This document shows, one piece after another, positions 1 through 8,672 of a stretch of 28,603 nucleotides of DNA. The stretch covers positions 1-28,603 of the forward strand of contig JBHHZJ010000043.1 in the NCBI GenBank assembly GCA_046758005.1, given 5' to 3'. Numbering within the stretch: the stretch's first letter is position 1; every line of letters starts with the position of its first letter. This DNA comes from JBHHZJ01 sp046758005 (GTDB taxonomy: Bacteria; Pseudomonadota; Alphaproteobacteria; Kiloniellales; J153). The notes beneath the pieces are model-generated. The model did no database searches. It worked only from the letters and a program-made list of their open reading frames with translations, and was not told the DNA's origin. The position numbers and the translations under genes were made by a program.

Positions 1-2455
1 CCGCCGCCTCCCGCGCGAGCCACCCGGCCGGCGCGGCGGCGATGGCCCGCATCCTGACGAAGTTCCACAGCGCGATCCCGTAAAGCGCGAAGGCGATCAG
101 CAGCGAGACGCTGAACCCGACGTAGATTCCCAGAAGCACGCTGGCGACCCCTCCAAGCACGGTGAAGACGCCGTTCAACGCCCAGGCCCATGCCACCGCC
201 CCCTGGGGCAGGCCCTGGAGCGCCAGGATGCCCAGTGGGAAAGGCATGCCGAGGAAAAAACCCACCGGGAAGATCAGCAGGACCGCGGCGAGGATCCGGA
301 CCGGCAGGGGAGCGGCGAGGAAGTAGCCGAAGATGGGGTCGTGAACCGCGAAGAATCCCAACCCCGCGGCGAAGACGCCGATAAACGGCACCAGCCAGCG
401 GCGGTTCACGCTGATCCCCAGCCTGCCCGAGCAAAGGCTGCCCAGGCCCGCGGCCAGCAGCATCGCGAACAGCACGGTCGAGAAGGTATGCAGGGGCCGC
501 CCGATGAGCTTCATGAAGACCTGCACGAAGGTGAGCTCTATGACGATGAAGGCGAAGCCCAAACAGGCGAAGTAGATCAATACGTTGTGCTTCCTCGGCC
601 AGCTCGCCCGGCCAACCCGCGAGAAGTACATCGGCACGAGAATGAACGCGACGGCGAAGAAGATCGAACTGCCGGTCGTCACGATCAGGTGGACCACGTC
701 CATCGGAACGAAGCTTCGCAGCTGGGCGTTCAGGATTCCGGCCACCGAGGCGCTCATGAACGTCGCCGGGTCCGCCTGCACGGGGCCGAGGGCCGCCCGC
801 AGGAAGTTGAAGAACGGGCGGTCGTCGGTGGCGGGCGCCATCCGGAATTTCGTGTCGCGGACCAGCTCCTCCGGAAAGTCGCCGGAATAGAACTCGGGGC
901 GAAGGAAGCTCTCAGATGGATTCAGTGGATTTTCCACCATCACGATCCTGACCTTCGCATCGGCGAAAAGCTTCTCGAGTTTATCGAGATCCGCCTGCGT
1001 CCAGGGCGACATCTTGATGAGCACGGTCGGCAGCGTATCGTAGGTTTTGCCCTGTCTCTCGAAGACCACCACGTGCCGTTGGAAGTCGCCCCGGCCCATC
1101 TGCCGCCACGCCGCCGCGGCGGTCGTGATCATGCGGGGATAGACGTGGTGGTTGATGTGCAGGACGCCGTCCGGCTGCAGGTGCTCGAAGTACTCGCGAT
1201 AGGCTTCGACGGTCTGCAGGTATACGGTCTGCATGGCCGCCGTGCCCGCCGCGAGGCTCGAGCTCGTGTGATTGCTGAAGATCTGGATGACGTCGTAGCG
1301 CATGGGGCTGGCGCGAAGGAACGCGCGGCCTTCGCCGTGAACGACGTTGATCCTGGGATCGTGAAAGAGGTTCCCCGTGTACTCCGCGTAGCGTCCCTTG
1401 CCGAGTTCGATCACCGTGCCGACCATTTCCACGGCGTCGACCCGGGCGGCGCCGTAGGTCAAGGCGGCCTTCATTTCCTGGCCGCCGGCGCTGCCGATGA
1501 TGAGGGCCGAATACGGCGTGCCCTCCTTGAGATAGTGAGAGGCCAAGACGCCCTCGAACCAGAAGTGGTCGCTCACCGGACTCGATCCATCCTCCAGGCC
1601 CTTGCGGAGTGCCGAAAAGTCACCGTCGAAGGCGTAGAAGCGGCTGCTCTGGCTGCCGCCGTCGTAAGCGATGTGAAGGCTCTTGTACGTCCCTGTCTCC
1701 GGCACGAACAACCGGTCCTGGCGCACGATATCGATCCGTGAAATCGGATCCCAGCGCGTGAACTCGACCCGCCCGGCCTCCAGCGCCTCGCGCACGCCCC
1801 GCTTGTCCAGGTGAATGCGGAAGTCGAAGATCTCGGGCGCCCGCGCGAACGGGACCGCCGCCACAACGACCGCGGCCAGCGCCAGAACCGCGCGCTGCGC
1901 CTTGTTGGCGGCGAACAGGGCGCTGGCCACGAGCGCAATCGCCGTGGCGGTGAACATCAAGCCGCCCGGGCCGATCTGGGCGATGAAGGGAATGAAGAAG
2001 ACGCACCCCAGCCCGGCGCCCACCAGGTCGAAGAAGTAAAGGGTTTGAATGTTGCGCGCGTATGCCGAGAAGACCGCGGTGAACACCAGCCCGGAGCAGA
2101 AGAACGGCACGATCAGCGCCAGGTACATGGCCAGAAAGGACAGGCTCTGCGTGAGCGGGGCGGCCGTGAGCTCGTTGTAGTCGAACGGCAGCCAGTTCAT
2201 GACCGGCAGGAGCAGGGCCGCCGAGACGCCGAAGCCCAATGCGCACTTTGCCACGAACGGCTCGACGGGCCGGTCGGGGGGCAGGGGCCGCAACGCCATG
2301 TAAATGCCGCCGAGACCGAAGGCGAACATCGCAGAAGTAATGATCATGTAACCGATGTTGGGAGTCAAAATAACATCGAAGGTGCGAATCAGGACGATTT
2401 CCACCATGAGCGTCACCAACGCCATGGCGAATACGCCCAAATTGACTCTCAGCAT
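1..2455 (-). CDS. Fused integral-membrane / spermidine-synthase-like protein (3' end outside window)
   Basis: The frame stays open for 818 codons from an ATG at 2455 to the window edge, so the C-terminus is missing. A GAGG Shine-Dalgarno sequence about 7 bases upstream supports the start. Residues 1-210 are hydrophobic with several membrane segments. About 260-500 form a soluble Rossmann methyltransferase/spermidine-synthase-like domain, with a nucleotide-binding-type loop GSAGGQE (321-327) and VDAVEMV after it. The rest is again multi-membrane and MFS-like. Known bacterial fused MFS/spermidine-synthase proteins share this plan. At the position where SpeE has the catalytic Asp (normally YDVIIVDSTDP) this protein reads YDVIQIFSNH (387-396), so aminopropyl transfer is doubtful. 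It stands alone, 455 bases downstream of the EPS operon, with its own candidate promoter. Substrate and role are unknown. Confidence 0.85.
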   Translation of the reverse strand, partial: MLRVNLGVFAMALVTLMVEIVLIRTFDVILTPNIGYMIITSAMFAFGLGGIYMALRPLPPDRPVEPFVAKCALGFGVSAALLLPVMNWLPFDYNELTAAPLTQSLSFLAMYLALIVPFFCSGLVFTAVFSAYARNIQTLYFFDLVGAGLGCVFFIPFIAQIGPGGLMFTATAIALVASALFAANKAQRAVLALAAVVVAAVPFARAPEIFDFRIHLDKRGVREALEAGRVEFTRWDPISRIDIVRQDRLFVPETGTYKSLHIAYDGGSQSSRFYAFDGDFSALRKGLEDGSSPVSDHFWFEGVLASHYLKEGTPYSALIIGSAGGQEMKAALTYGAARVDAVEMVGTVIELGKGRYAEYTGNLFHDPRINVVHGEGRAFLRASPMRYDVIQIFSNHTSSSLAAGTAAMQTVYLQTVEAYREYFEHLQPDGVLHINHHVYPRMITTAAAAWRQMGRGDFQRHVVVFERQGKTYDTLPTVLIKMSPWTQADLDKLEKLFADAKVRIVMVENPLNPSESFLRPEFYSGDFPEELVRDTKFRMAPATDDRPFFNFLRAALGPVQADPATFMSASVAGILNAQLRSFVPMDVVHLIVTTGSSIFFAVAFILVPMYFSRVGRASWPRKHNVLIYFACLGFAFIVIELTFVQVFMKLIGRPLHTFSTVLFAMLLAAGLGSLCSGRLGISVNRRWLVPFIGVFAAGLGFFAVHDPIFGYFLAAPLPVRILAAVLLIFPVGFFLGMPFPLGILALQGLPQGAVAWAWALNGVFTVLGGVASVLLGIYVGFSVSLLIAFALYGIALWNFVRMRAIAAAPAGWLAREAA

Positions 2456-2636
2456 CGTGGCGTCCTCGCTCGCGGTCGTTGTGCGCCAAAGCGTATTGGC
2501 CGGAGGTGCGGTGACCGGCCCGGGACCTGGGACCCGGCTTCGCCCTGGCGTCCGGCGCACGTAAAATAGCCTCGGCCCGCCCTGAAGTTTACGCAGGGCC
2601 CGTGCCGTCTTTGACAAAAATCCAATCTATATGTCG

Positions 2637-2665
2637 TTTATGCGCGATTCAGGCTGCACGGTCAA
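2637..2665 (-). promoter_or_regulatory. Candidate sigma-70 promoter for the spermidine-synthase-like gene
   Basis: On the minus strand a TTGACC -35 box (2665-2660) and a CATAAA -10 box (2642-2637) are separated by exactly 17 bases. It would start transcription near 2630 and leave a leader of about 175 bases before the ATG at 2455. It was read by eye only. Confidence 0.4.
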
Positions 2666-2681
2666 CATTTTCATTGCCACG

Positions 2682-2707
2682 AATATTACTTCATAAGAAG
2701 TAATACT
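2682..2707. promoter_or_regulatory. Inverted repeat, candidate operator
   Basis: Arms ATTACTTC (2685-2692) and GAAGTAAT (2697-2704) are perfect inverted repeats around ATAA. The dyad extends to 11-base arms with one mismatch (2682-2707). A third similar half-site, AATACTTC, begins at 2711. The centre lies about 64 bases upstream of the predicted start site of the minus-strand promoter, which suits an activator binding upstream of -35. Confidence 0.45.
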
Positions 2708-2910
2708 GCTAATACTTCGTGACAGATTAAAAACCGTTAATGATTCCGATTGCCCGCGTCCGGCCTGCCGACCGGGCATTCCGGAGGACCGGCAAGCCCG
2801 GCGAGCGGCCCTCACCGAAGCGCTGGGCCGAACGGTACGGCCCGGCCGCGATTTGAACCGGCCCCGCAGACGGCCGAGCCCTCTCGCGTCGACCTTGCGC
2901 CCGGGGCGGA

Positions 2911-4131
2911 TCACGCCATCGCGCGCGCCGGTGCGGCCGAGCCGGCGGTTCGGGCGAGGCAGTCGTCGATGAGGGCGTCGAGCCGGCGCATCGAGGCCTG
3001 CCAGTCGTGGTGCGTCTCGGCCCGCGCCCGGCCCGCCTCGGCGAAGCGCCGGCGCTCCGCCGGGTGCGCCATGAGCCGCAGGATCTGCGCGGCGAAGTCG
3101 TCCGCGCTTCCGGCCGCGAGCAAGTGCTCCCCCGGCACCGCGTCGACGCCCCTGGCCGCGACCTCGCTGGCCACCACCGGCACCCCCATGGCGAGCGACT
3201 CCAGGATCTTGTTCTGGGTTCCGCGGGCGATCTCCAGCGGCGCCACGGCGACCGCCGCCCCGGCGAGGAAGGGGCGCACGTCGGCCACGGTGCCGGTCAC
3301 GGTCACGCCCGGGAGGTTCGCCAGGTCGCGAACGGCCCGCGAAGGATTGGCGCCGACGATGGCGAGCCGCGCGCCCGGCCGTTGCGCGCGGATGCGCGGC
3401 AGGACGTTGGCGCAGAAGTCCAGCATGCCCCGCTGGTTCGGAAAGTAATCCATGCGCCCGACGAACACGATGGCCTCGGGATCGTAGGGGGCCGCGCCGG
3501 GGGCAAAATAATCCAGGTCGACGCCGTTCGGAAACCAACCCGCCGGGGTGCCCACGCCGTAGCCTTCCAGGGTCTCGAACTCGGCGCGCGTGGTGCAGGT
3601 GCAGTAGTCGAACCTGCGCGCGAGGCGAACCTCCGCCCTGCGCAGCTTCGCCCCTTCGAGAAGGTATACGAGCGAGACCGGGAAGCGGCGGACGCGCGCG
3701 TAGTCGAGCCACTTGTGCGAGTCCATGTCGCCGAAGTCCAGAATCTTCGGCACGCTGGTCACGTCCTCGACGTACTGGGCGACAGACGAGCAATGCACAA
3801 AGATCAGGTCGAAGGCCGTGCGTTCGATCTCTTCGCGAATACGCCGTTTCAGGGTCGGAGCGTAGAAGTACGCCATCGAGGCGGGCTTCGGCGTCGGCGC
3901 GCCCAACACCATGCGCACCATCGCGCCGGGCGCGGAAACCGTCTCCATGAGGTAAGTGTGGCAGTGCGGCGCGATTCCCTCCCCTGCCCGCGCTTCCTCG
4001 GCGGAGCGGGCCAGCGACGCCACCGTGACCTCGTGGCGGTCGCTCAAATGCTTGATCATGTTGAACGGCCGGATCTTGCCCCCGCGGTTCGGCGGAAACG
4101 GAAACCGGTGGCACACGTAGAGGATCTTCAC
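2911..4131 (-). CDS. Glycosyltransferase, XrtA/PEP-CTERM-associated sugar transferase type (stp1-like)
   Basis: Predicted 406-residue GT4-type (GT-B fold) glycosyltransferase acting at the cytoplasmic face in EPS repeat-unit assembly. The N-terminus KILYVCHRFPFPPNRGGKIR, the ILDFGDMDSHKW block, NGVDLDYF, the FVGRMDYFPN start of the donor domain and the IARGTQNKILESLAMGVPVVA segment match my memory of TIGR03087, the sugar transferase found in exosortase A/EpsH loci. The GTG start at 4131 overlaps the asnB stop as GTGA, implying translational coupling. It is the last gene of the operon that starts with algD. Donor and acceptor sugars cannot be told from sequence. Confidence 0.9.
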   Translation of the reverse strand: MKILYVCHRFPFPPNRGGKIRPFNMIKHLSDRHEVTVASLARSAEEARAGEGIAPHCHTYLMETVSAPGAMVRMVLGAPTPKPASMAYFYAPTLKRRIREEIERTAFDLIFVHCSSVAQYVEDVTSVPKILDFGDMDSHKWLDYARVRRFPVSLVYLLEGAKLRRAEVRLARRFDYCTCTTRAEFETLEGYGVGTPAGWFPNGVDLDYFAPGAAPYDPEAIVFVGRMDYFPNQRGMLDFCANVLPRIRAQRPGARLAIVGANPSRAVRDLANLPGVTVTGTVADVRPFLAGAAVAVAPLEIARGTQNKILESLAMGVPVVASEVAARGVDAVPGEHLLAAGSADDFAAQILRLMAHPAERRRFAEAGRARAETHHDWQASMRRLDALIDDCLARTAGSAAPARAMA

Positions 4132-6062
4132 GCCACGGCCTCGGCGGTCAGTTCCAGGGCCAGGTCCTCGGGCGAGCGGCCGTCCAGGTAGAGGCGCGCC
4201 CAGACCTCGAGGTTGATGAGCGAGAGCAGATGGTCGGTGTGGTCCTCGCGGCCCGCCTGGTGCAGCGCGATGGTCTCGGCGACGACGCGCCAGTCGAACA
4301 GGCCGCGCCGCTCGATTGTCTCGCGCGAGAGCACCGTCTTCACCAGGGGCGTGAGCTCGTTCTTGAGCCACGCGCCGATGGGCGCGCCGAAGCCCCGTTT
4401 CTTCCGGTGCAGGATCGACTCCGGCAGGATACCCTTGAGAGCGACCTTCAAGATGTGCTTCAGCTCCCGGTTCCGGATCCGCACCTCGGCCGGCAGCCGG
4501 GCGCTCAATTCGACCAGCTCGTGATTGAGCAGCGGCACGCGGCATTCCAGCGAGGTCGCCATCGTCATCCTGTCGGTCAGGACCAGAAGGTCGTTCGGCA
4601 GCTGGGTCAAGAGGTCCGCGCGCATCAGGCGGTTCAGCCCGTCGCCGCCGGTCGCGGCCGCGAAGGCGGCGCCGAGCGAATCCACCTCGCCGCGGCGCGC
4701 GGCGCGCAGCAGGCGGTCGAGCGAGTCGGGGCCGAAGACCTGCACGTAGGTCCGGTAGCGTTCCTCGAAGGGCCGGTCGCTCGACTCCACGAACGCGCGC
4801 GCGTAGCGCGACAGGTTGGTCAGCGGCGAATGCCGGTCGGCCGGGAGCGAGCGGGCGATGGGCGCGATCAGCGCCCGGCGCACCCACGCCGGCAGGCGGT
4901 TGTACCGGTTCGCGTAGTAATCGCCGAGATAGCGGCGGTAACCGCCGAACAGCTCGTCGCCGCCCACGCCCGACAGGATCACCTTGACGTCCTGGCGGGC
5001 GAATTTGGCGACCAGATAAGTCGTGATGAAGGCGCTGTCCGCGACCGGCTCGTCCAGGTGCCACAGCAGCATCGGCAGCAGCTTGACCACGTCCGGGCGC
5101 ACCAGGATCTCCTTGTGCGCGGTCGCGAACAATTCGGACACCTGCCGCGCGTAGGGCAGCTCATTGTAATAGCTGCCCGCCGGGCCGGTATCGAAGCCGA
5201 TGGAGTAGGTCCGCACCGGGAAGTCGCTGTGACGGGCCATCATGGCCACGACCGAGCTGGAGTCGACGCCGCCCGAGAGGAACGCGCCGAGCGGGACGTC
5301 GCTCACCATTTCCATGGCCACGACGCGCTCGAGCTTGTCGACCACGCGCTTGGCCCACTCGTCCTCCGAGAGCGTCCCGTCCGCCTCCGCCGGCGGGCTC
5401 CAGTAGCGGGAGATCGCGATCTCGCCGCGCTCGCAGACGAGCAACGAGGCGGGCGGCAGCTTCTCGATCCCGGCCATGATGGACTGGTGGTTCGGCGTGT
5501 ATCCGTAGGCAAGGTATTCCTCGAGCGCGACCGGATCGAGCGCCGGCGTCGCGCCGGGCACGGTCAGGATCGCCTTCGCCTCGGAGGCGAAAAACAGCCG
5601 CTGTCCGTCGCGCCGGAAGTAGATCGGCTTGATGCCCAGGCGGTCGCGCCCGAGCACGAGGCGCCGGCGCCGCGCGTCCCAGAGCGCGAACCCGAACATC
5701 CCAGTCATGTGGTCGACGCAGTCGAGGCCGTGGTCCTCGTACAGGTGGACGATCACCTCGGCGTCGCTGCCGGTGCGGAAGCGGTGGCCGCGCGCGAGAA
5801 GTTTCTCGCGCACCTCGCGGAAATTGTAGATCTCGCCGTTGCAGACCACCCACAGCGACTCGTCCTCGTTGGCGATCGGCTGGTGGCCACCGGCCAAGTC
5901 GATGATCGACAGGCGCCGCATGCCCAGCGCGACGCCGTCGGCGGCATAGGCGCCCTCGTCGTCCGGGCCGCGGTGCGTGGTCACCTTGCCCATCGCGCCG
6001 AGCAGGTCCGCATCGGCCGGGACGCCGTCGCGAAGCGAGACTATGCCGTAGATGCCGCACAT
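4128..6062 (-). CDS. asnB: Asparagine synthetase-type amidotransferase, XrtA system-associated
   Basis: 644 residues with the normal AsnB layout. The N-terminal class II glutaminase domain has Cys2 as nucleophile (MCGIYGIVS), the THRGPDDEG loop (29-37) and CNGEIYN (74-80). The C-terminal synthetase domain has the ATP PP-loop SGGVDSS (263-269) and SGVGGDELFGGY. It would transfer glutamine-derived ammonia to a carboxylate. Sequence and length fit my memory of TIGR03108, the amidotransferase of exosortase A-associated EPS loci, which suggests amidation of a sugar acid rather than free asparagine synthesis. A uronate supplied by the AlgD-type enzyme upstream would be a plausible target (inference). 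Four bases separate it from the upstream glycosyltransferase. Lasso-peptide cyclases share the fold, but those I recall usually lack Cys2, which is present here. Confidence 0.9.
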   Translation of the reverse strand: MCGIYGIVSLRDGVPADADLLGAMGKVTTHRGPDDEGAYAADGVALGMRRLSIIDLAGGHQPIANEDESLWVVCNGEIYNFREVREKLLARGHRFRTGSDAEVIVHLYEDHGLDCVDHMTGMFGFALWDARRRRLVLGRDRLGIKPIYFRRDGQRLFFASEAKAILTVPGATPALDPVALEEYLAYGYTPNHQSIMAGIEKLPPASLLVCERGEIAISRYWSPPAEADGTLSEDEWAKRVVDKLERVVAMEMVSDVPLGAFLSGGVDSSSVVAMMARHSDFPVRTYSIGFDTGPAGSYYNELPYARQVSELFATAHKEILVRPDVVKLLPMLLWHLDEPVADSAFITTYLVAKFARQDVKVILSGVGGDELFGGYRRYLGDYYANRYNRLPAWVRRALIAPIARSLPADRHSPLTNLSRYARAFVESSDRPFEERYRTYVQVFGPDSLDRLLRAARRGEVDSLGAAFAAATGGDGLNRLMRADLLTQLPNDLLVLTDRMTMATSLECRVPLLNHELVELSARLPAEVRIRNRELKHILKVALKGILPESILHRKKRGFGAPIGAWLKNELTPLVKTVLSRETIERRGLFDWRVVAETIALHQAGREDHTDHLLSLINLEVWARLYLDGRSPEDLALELTAEAVA

Positions 6063-6066
6063 GGGC

Positions 6067-7359
6067 TCAAAAAAGCGTCTCTTGGCTCACGCGCGCGGCG
6101 CTCGCCCGGGCCGGGCCGGCCGGGCGAGCCGCGTCCAGCCCCGCGACCCGCGCGCATATGTCCTCGAACCTCTCGGCGGCGACCCGCGAGGAGAAGCGCT
6201 CCGCGACGTAAGCGCGCGCCTGGCGCGCCAACCGTTGGCGCAGATCCGCGTCGTCCAGCAGGCGCAGGACGGCCGCCGCGAAATCCTTCGGCTCGTCCGC
6301 CAGCAGGTAGTGCTGGCCGGGCTCCAGCGGCAGGCCTTCGACGCCGATGCCGGTCGAGACCATCGGGCAGCCCATGGCCATGGCCTCGAACACCTTCAGT
6401 CGGGTGCCGCCGCCGACGCGCAACGGAATGACGTAGACCTGAGAGCGCCAGACGTACGGACGCACGTCTTCGACGAGGCCGGTGAATTCCCAGCGAAGGC
6501 CGCGCGCCTTGGCGGCATCGATCAGCCGCCGCGGCGGGTTCCGGCCCACGACCGCGAAACGGGCCTCGGGCCTTGCCGCGGCTATGTGCGGCCAGATGTC
6601 GTCCATGAAGTATTGGATAGAGTCGATGTTGGGCATCCAGTCCATGGATCCGGTGAACACCAGCGTGTCGGCGCCCACTGCGGGCTGCGCGGCGGGCGCG
6701 TCGGCGTCTACGCCGAAATACGCGAGGTCGACGCCGGTGGGGATCACGAACACGTTGTCGATGCCGTAATCGGTCACGAAGAAGTCCCGGTCCTGCTCCG
6801 ACACCGCCACGATCCCGTCGAAGCGGCCGAGCGCGGCGCGCTCGAAGCGGGCCATCTTGGCGCACTGGCTCCGCCAGAGGGCGCGGAGCGGAAAGTTCCG
6901 GGCGACCTCGGCGTGGCGCCGGAAGATCTCCGCCTCGACGTTGTGCGTGAACAGGACCGAAGGAACCTCAAGGCGCGCCGGCGCGAGCACCGCAGTGTGG
7001 GCGAAGTCCACGACCACCACGTCGGGTCGGCGCGCCAGCTCCGCGTCGATGACGTTCCGCGCCGCCGGCGAGCGCTCAGTGGCGACGGAGATCGGCAGCT
7101 CCGAGGGCAGGAAACGCAGGCGCGTGTAGGAAAACAGCCGGCCGCGCGTATTCTGCGGCCAGCCGACGAAGCGGTCGCACACGCTCGCGAGTTCGGCCTC
7201 GGGCATGGGTCCATGCGCCGGTCTGGGCGAGGCCAACGTGATCTCGAAGCGCCCGCCCTTGAGGCCGCGCAGAATATCCCTGGTCCGGATCCTGCCTCCC
7301 GTGTTGGCCGGAAACAGGAACCAGGGCCCCACGAACAGCAGGCGCGGGCGGCCGGTCAC
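6067..7359 (-). CDS. Glycosyltransferase family 4 protein
   Basis: 430 residues with two Rossmann domains. The N-terminal domain starts RLLFVGPWFLFPANTGGRIR and continues through FTHNVEAEIF. The C-terminal donor-binding domain has VFTGSMDWMPN, FAVVGRNPPR and a GGGTRLKVFEAMAMGCPMV segment, where the conserved Glu of the GT4 EX7E-type site lies. The open frame continues upstream, but the GTG at 7359 overlaps the dehydrogenase stop as GTGA and directly precedes the conserved N-terminus, so it is chosen. It is the second gene of the algD operon and probably adds one sugar of the EPS repeat unit. Specificity is unknown. Confidence 0.88.
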   Translation of the reverse strand: MTGRPRLLFVGPWFLFPANTGGRIRTRDILRGLKGGRFEITLASPRPAHGPMPEAELASVCDRFVGWPQNTRGRLFSYTRLRFLPSELPISVATERSPAARNVIDAELARRPDVVVVDFAHTAVLAPARLEVPSVLFTHNVEAEIFRRHAEVARNFPLRALWRSQCAKMARFERAALGRFDGIVAVSEQDRDFFVTDYGIDNVFVIPTGVDLAYFGVDADAPAAQPAVGADTLVFTGSMDWMPNIDSIQYFMDDIWPHIAAARPEARFAVVGRNPPRRLIDAAKARGLRWEFTGLVEDVRPYVWRSQVYVIPLRVGGGTRLKVFEAMAMGCPMVSTGIGVEGLPLEPGQHYLLADEPKDFAAAVLRLLDDADLRQRLARQARAYVAERFSSRVAAERFEDICARVAGLDAARPAGPARASAARVSQETLF

Positions 7360-8672
7360 CAACAAATGCCCTCGTAATCCACCCCGGGCAGGTCCTGGAT
7401 CTCGCGCACGCCTTGCAGGTCGATGATCGTGCGTCCGTTGTGGGAGTCGCGGATCGCCGCGATCTCCTCCGGTCCGACGTGCCCGACCACCACGACCTTC
7501 GCGCCGTCGAGGGCCTGCACCGGATCGGCCGCCAGGAGCCGCTCGAAATGCGGGATCTCGCGCTCGATGTATTCCCGGTTCGAGCCCACGAGCCGGGCGG
7601 CCTCGACGCCGCGGTCGAAGATGGCCAAGTCGTAACCCTTGCCGATCAGCCGCTCGGCCAGGACGACGAGAGGCGACTCGCGCAGGTCGTCCGTACCGGG
7701 TTTGAACGCCAGGCCGAACAACGCGACCTTGCTGCGCCCGCGGCGGCTGATCATCTCGAAAGCCTGGTCGATGTGCTTCTGATTGCTGTTGAGCACCTGC
7801 GACAGCATCGGCAGATCGATGTGCCGGCTGCGGGCGAGCGACTGCAGCGCGCGCAGTTCCTTCGGAAGGCACGAACCGCCGAAGGCGTAGCCGGGCCGCA
7901 GATAGACGGGCGAGATGTTCAGGTCCCGATCCTCGCAGAAGATGCGCATGGTCTCTCGCGAGTCGATGCCCAGAGTCTTGAGCAGGGTGCCGATCTCGTT
8001 GGCGAACGTGATCTTCACCGCGTGGAACGCGTTCGACACGTACTTGAGCGATTCGGCGACGCGGCAGTCGGTCCGGATCAACTGCGCCTCCAGGCCGGCG
8101 TAGAGGTCCTTCAGGACGGCGAACCCGGCATCGCTCATGCATCCGGCGATCGTGAACGGCGGATCGAAGAAATCCTTCACCGCGCTGCCCTCGCGCAGGA
8201 ACTCCGGATTGTAGCAGACCTCCAGACCGGACCCCAACTTGCGGCCCGAACCCTCGACCAGCGCCGGCACCACGCGCGCCTCGGTGGTGCCCGGCAACAC
8301 CGTGCTGCGGACGACGACCGTGTGGGCCGCCTTCTTGGATTTGAGCGCTCGGGCGATGTCGGACGCGACCGCATCGAGCGCCGCGAGCGCCGGGACTCCG
8401 CTGGTCGCGCTGGGCGTCCCCACGGAGATCATGGACAGGGCGCTCGTGGCCACCGCCTCGGTCGCGTCCGTCGTGGCGCGGATCCGGCCGCCCGCCCTGG
8501 CCGCCTTGGTGCGCTCGGCAACGCCGACCTCCACGATCGGGGACAGGCCCGCGTTGATCAGGTCCACCTTGGCGGGGTTCGTGTCCACGCCGATCACCTC
8601 GTGGCCGAGCTCGGCCAGGCACACGCCGGAGACCGCGCCGACATACCCCATGCCGAATATCGAAATCTTCAC
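7356..8672 (-). CDS. algD: GDP-mannose 6-dehydrogenase (AlgD type)
   Basis: 438 residues, NAD-dependent nucleotide-sugar dehydrogenase that would oxidise GDP-mannose to GDP-mannuronate in two steps. The N-terminal Rossmann motif is MKISIFGMGYVGAV. The middle holds NPEFLREGSAVKD and a conserved Lys at 210, and the catalytic Cys is 268 in GYAFGGSCLP, the same number as in Pseudomonas AlgD. The segments GTDDLRESPLVVLAERLIGK and the C-terminal EGICW also follow AlgD more closely than UDP-glucose dehydrogenases. It heads the minus-strand EPS operon and presumably supplies an acidic sugar. Related UDP-sugar dehydrogenases remain possible, but the C-terminal match makes this less likely. Confidence 0.88.
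   Translation of the reverse strand: MKISIFGMGYVGAVSGVCLAELGHEVIGVDTNPAKVDLINAGLSPIVEVGVAERTKAARAGGRIRATTDATEAVATSALSMISVGTPSATSGVPALAALDAVASDIARALKSKKAAHTVVVRSTVLPGTTEARVVPALVEGSGRKLGSGLEVCYNPEFLREGSAVKDFFDPPFTIAGCMSDAGFAVLKDLYAGLEAQLIRTDCRVAESLKYVSNAFHAVKITFANEIGTLLKTLGIDSRETMRIFCEDRDLNISPVYLRPGYAFGGSCLPKELRALQSLARSRHIDLPMLSQVLNSNQKHIDQAFEMISRRGRSKVALFGLAFKPGTDDLRESPLVVLAERLIGKGYDLAIFDRGVEAARLVGSNREYIEREIPHFERLLAADPVQALDGAKVVVVGHVGPEEIAAIRDSHNGRTIIDLQGVREIQDLPGVDYEGICW

Larger units (their letters stand above)
2456..2910. other. Intergenic region upstream of the spermidine-synthase-like gene
   Basis: No coding region was found in these 455 bases. The part from about 2610 to 2745 is AT-rich against a GC-rich background and holds a minus-strand promoter candidate and an inverted repeat (listed separately). 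The part from 2750 to 2910 is GC-rich tail sequence after the glycosyltransferase stop, with no clear U-tract terminator. Confidence 0.6.

Noticed and set aside
341..2569. Plus-strand open frames at the left end
   Set aside because: They are charged, His/Arg-rich shadows of the minus-strand membrane protein, which has recognisable domains.
4230..6431. Long plus-strand open frame (733 codons) opposite asnB
   Set aside because: It is antisense to clear asnB and glycosyltransferase genes, has no family-like sequence and is explained by high GC content.
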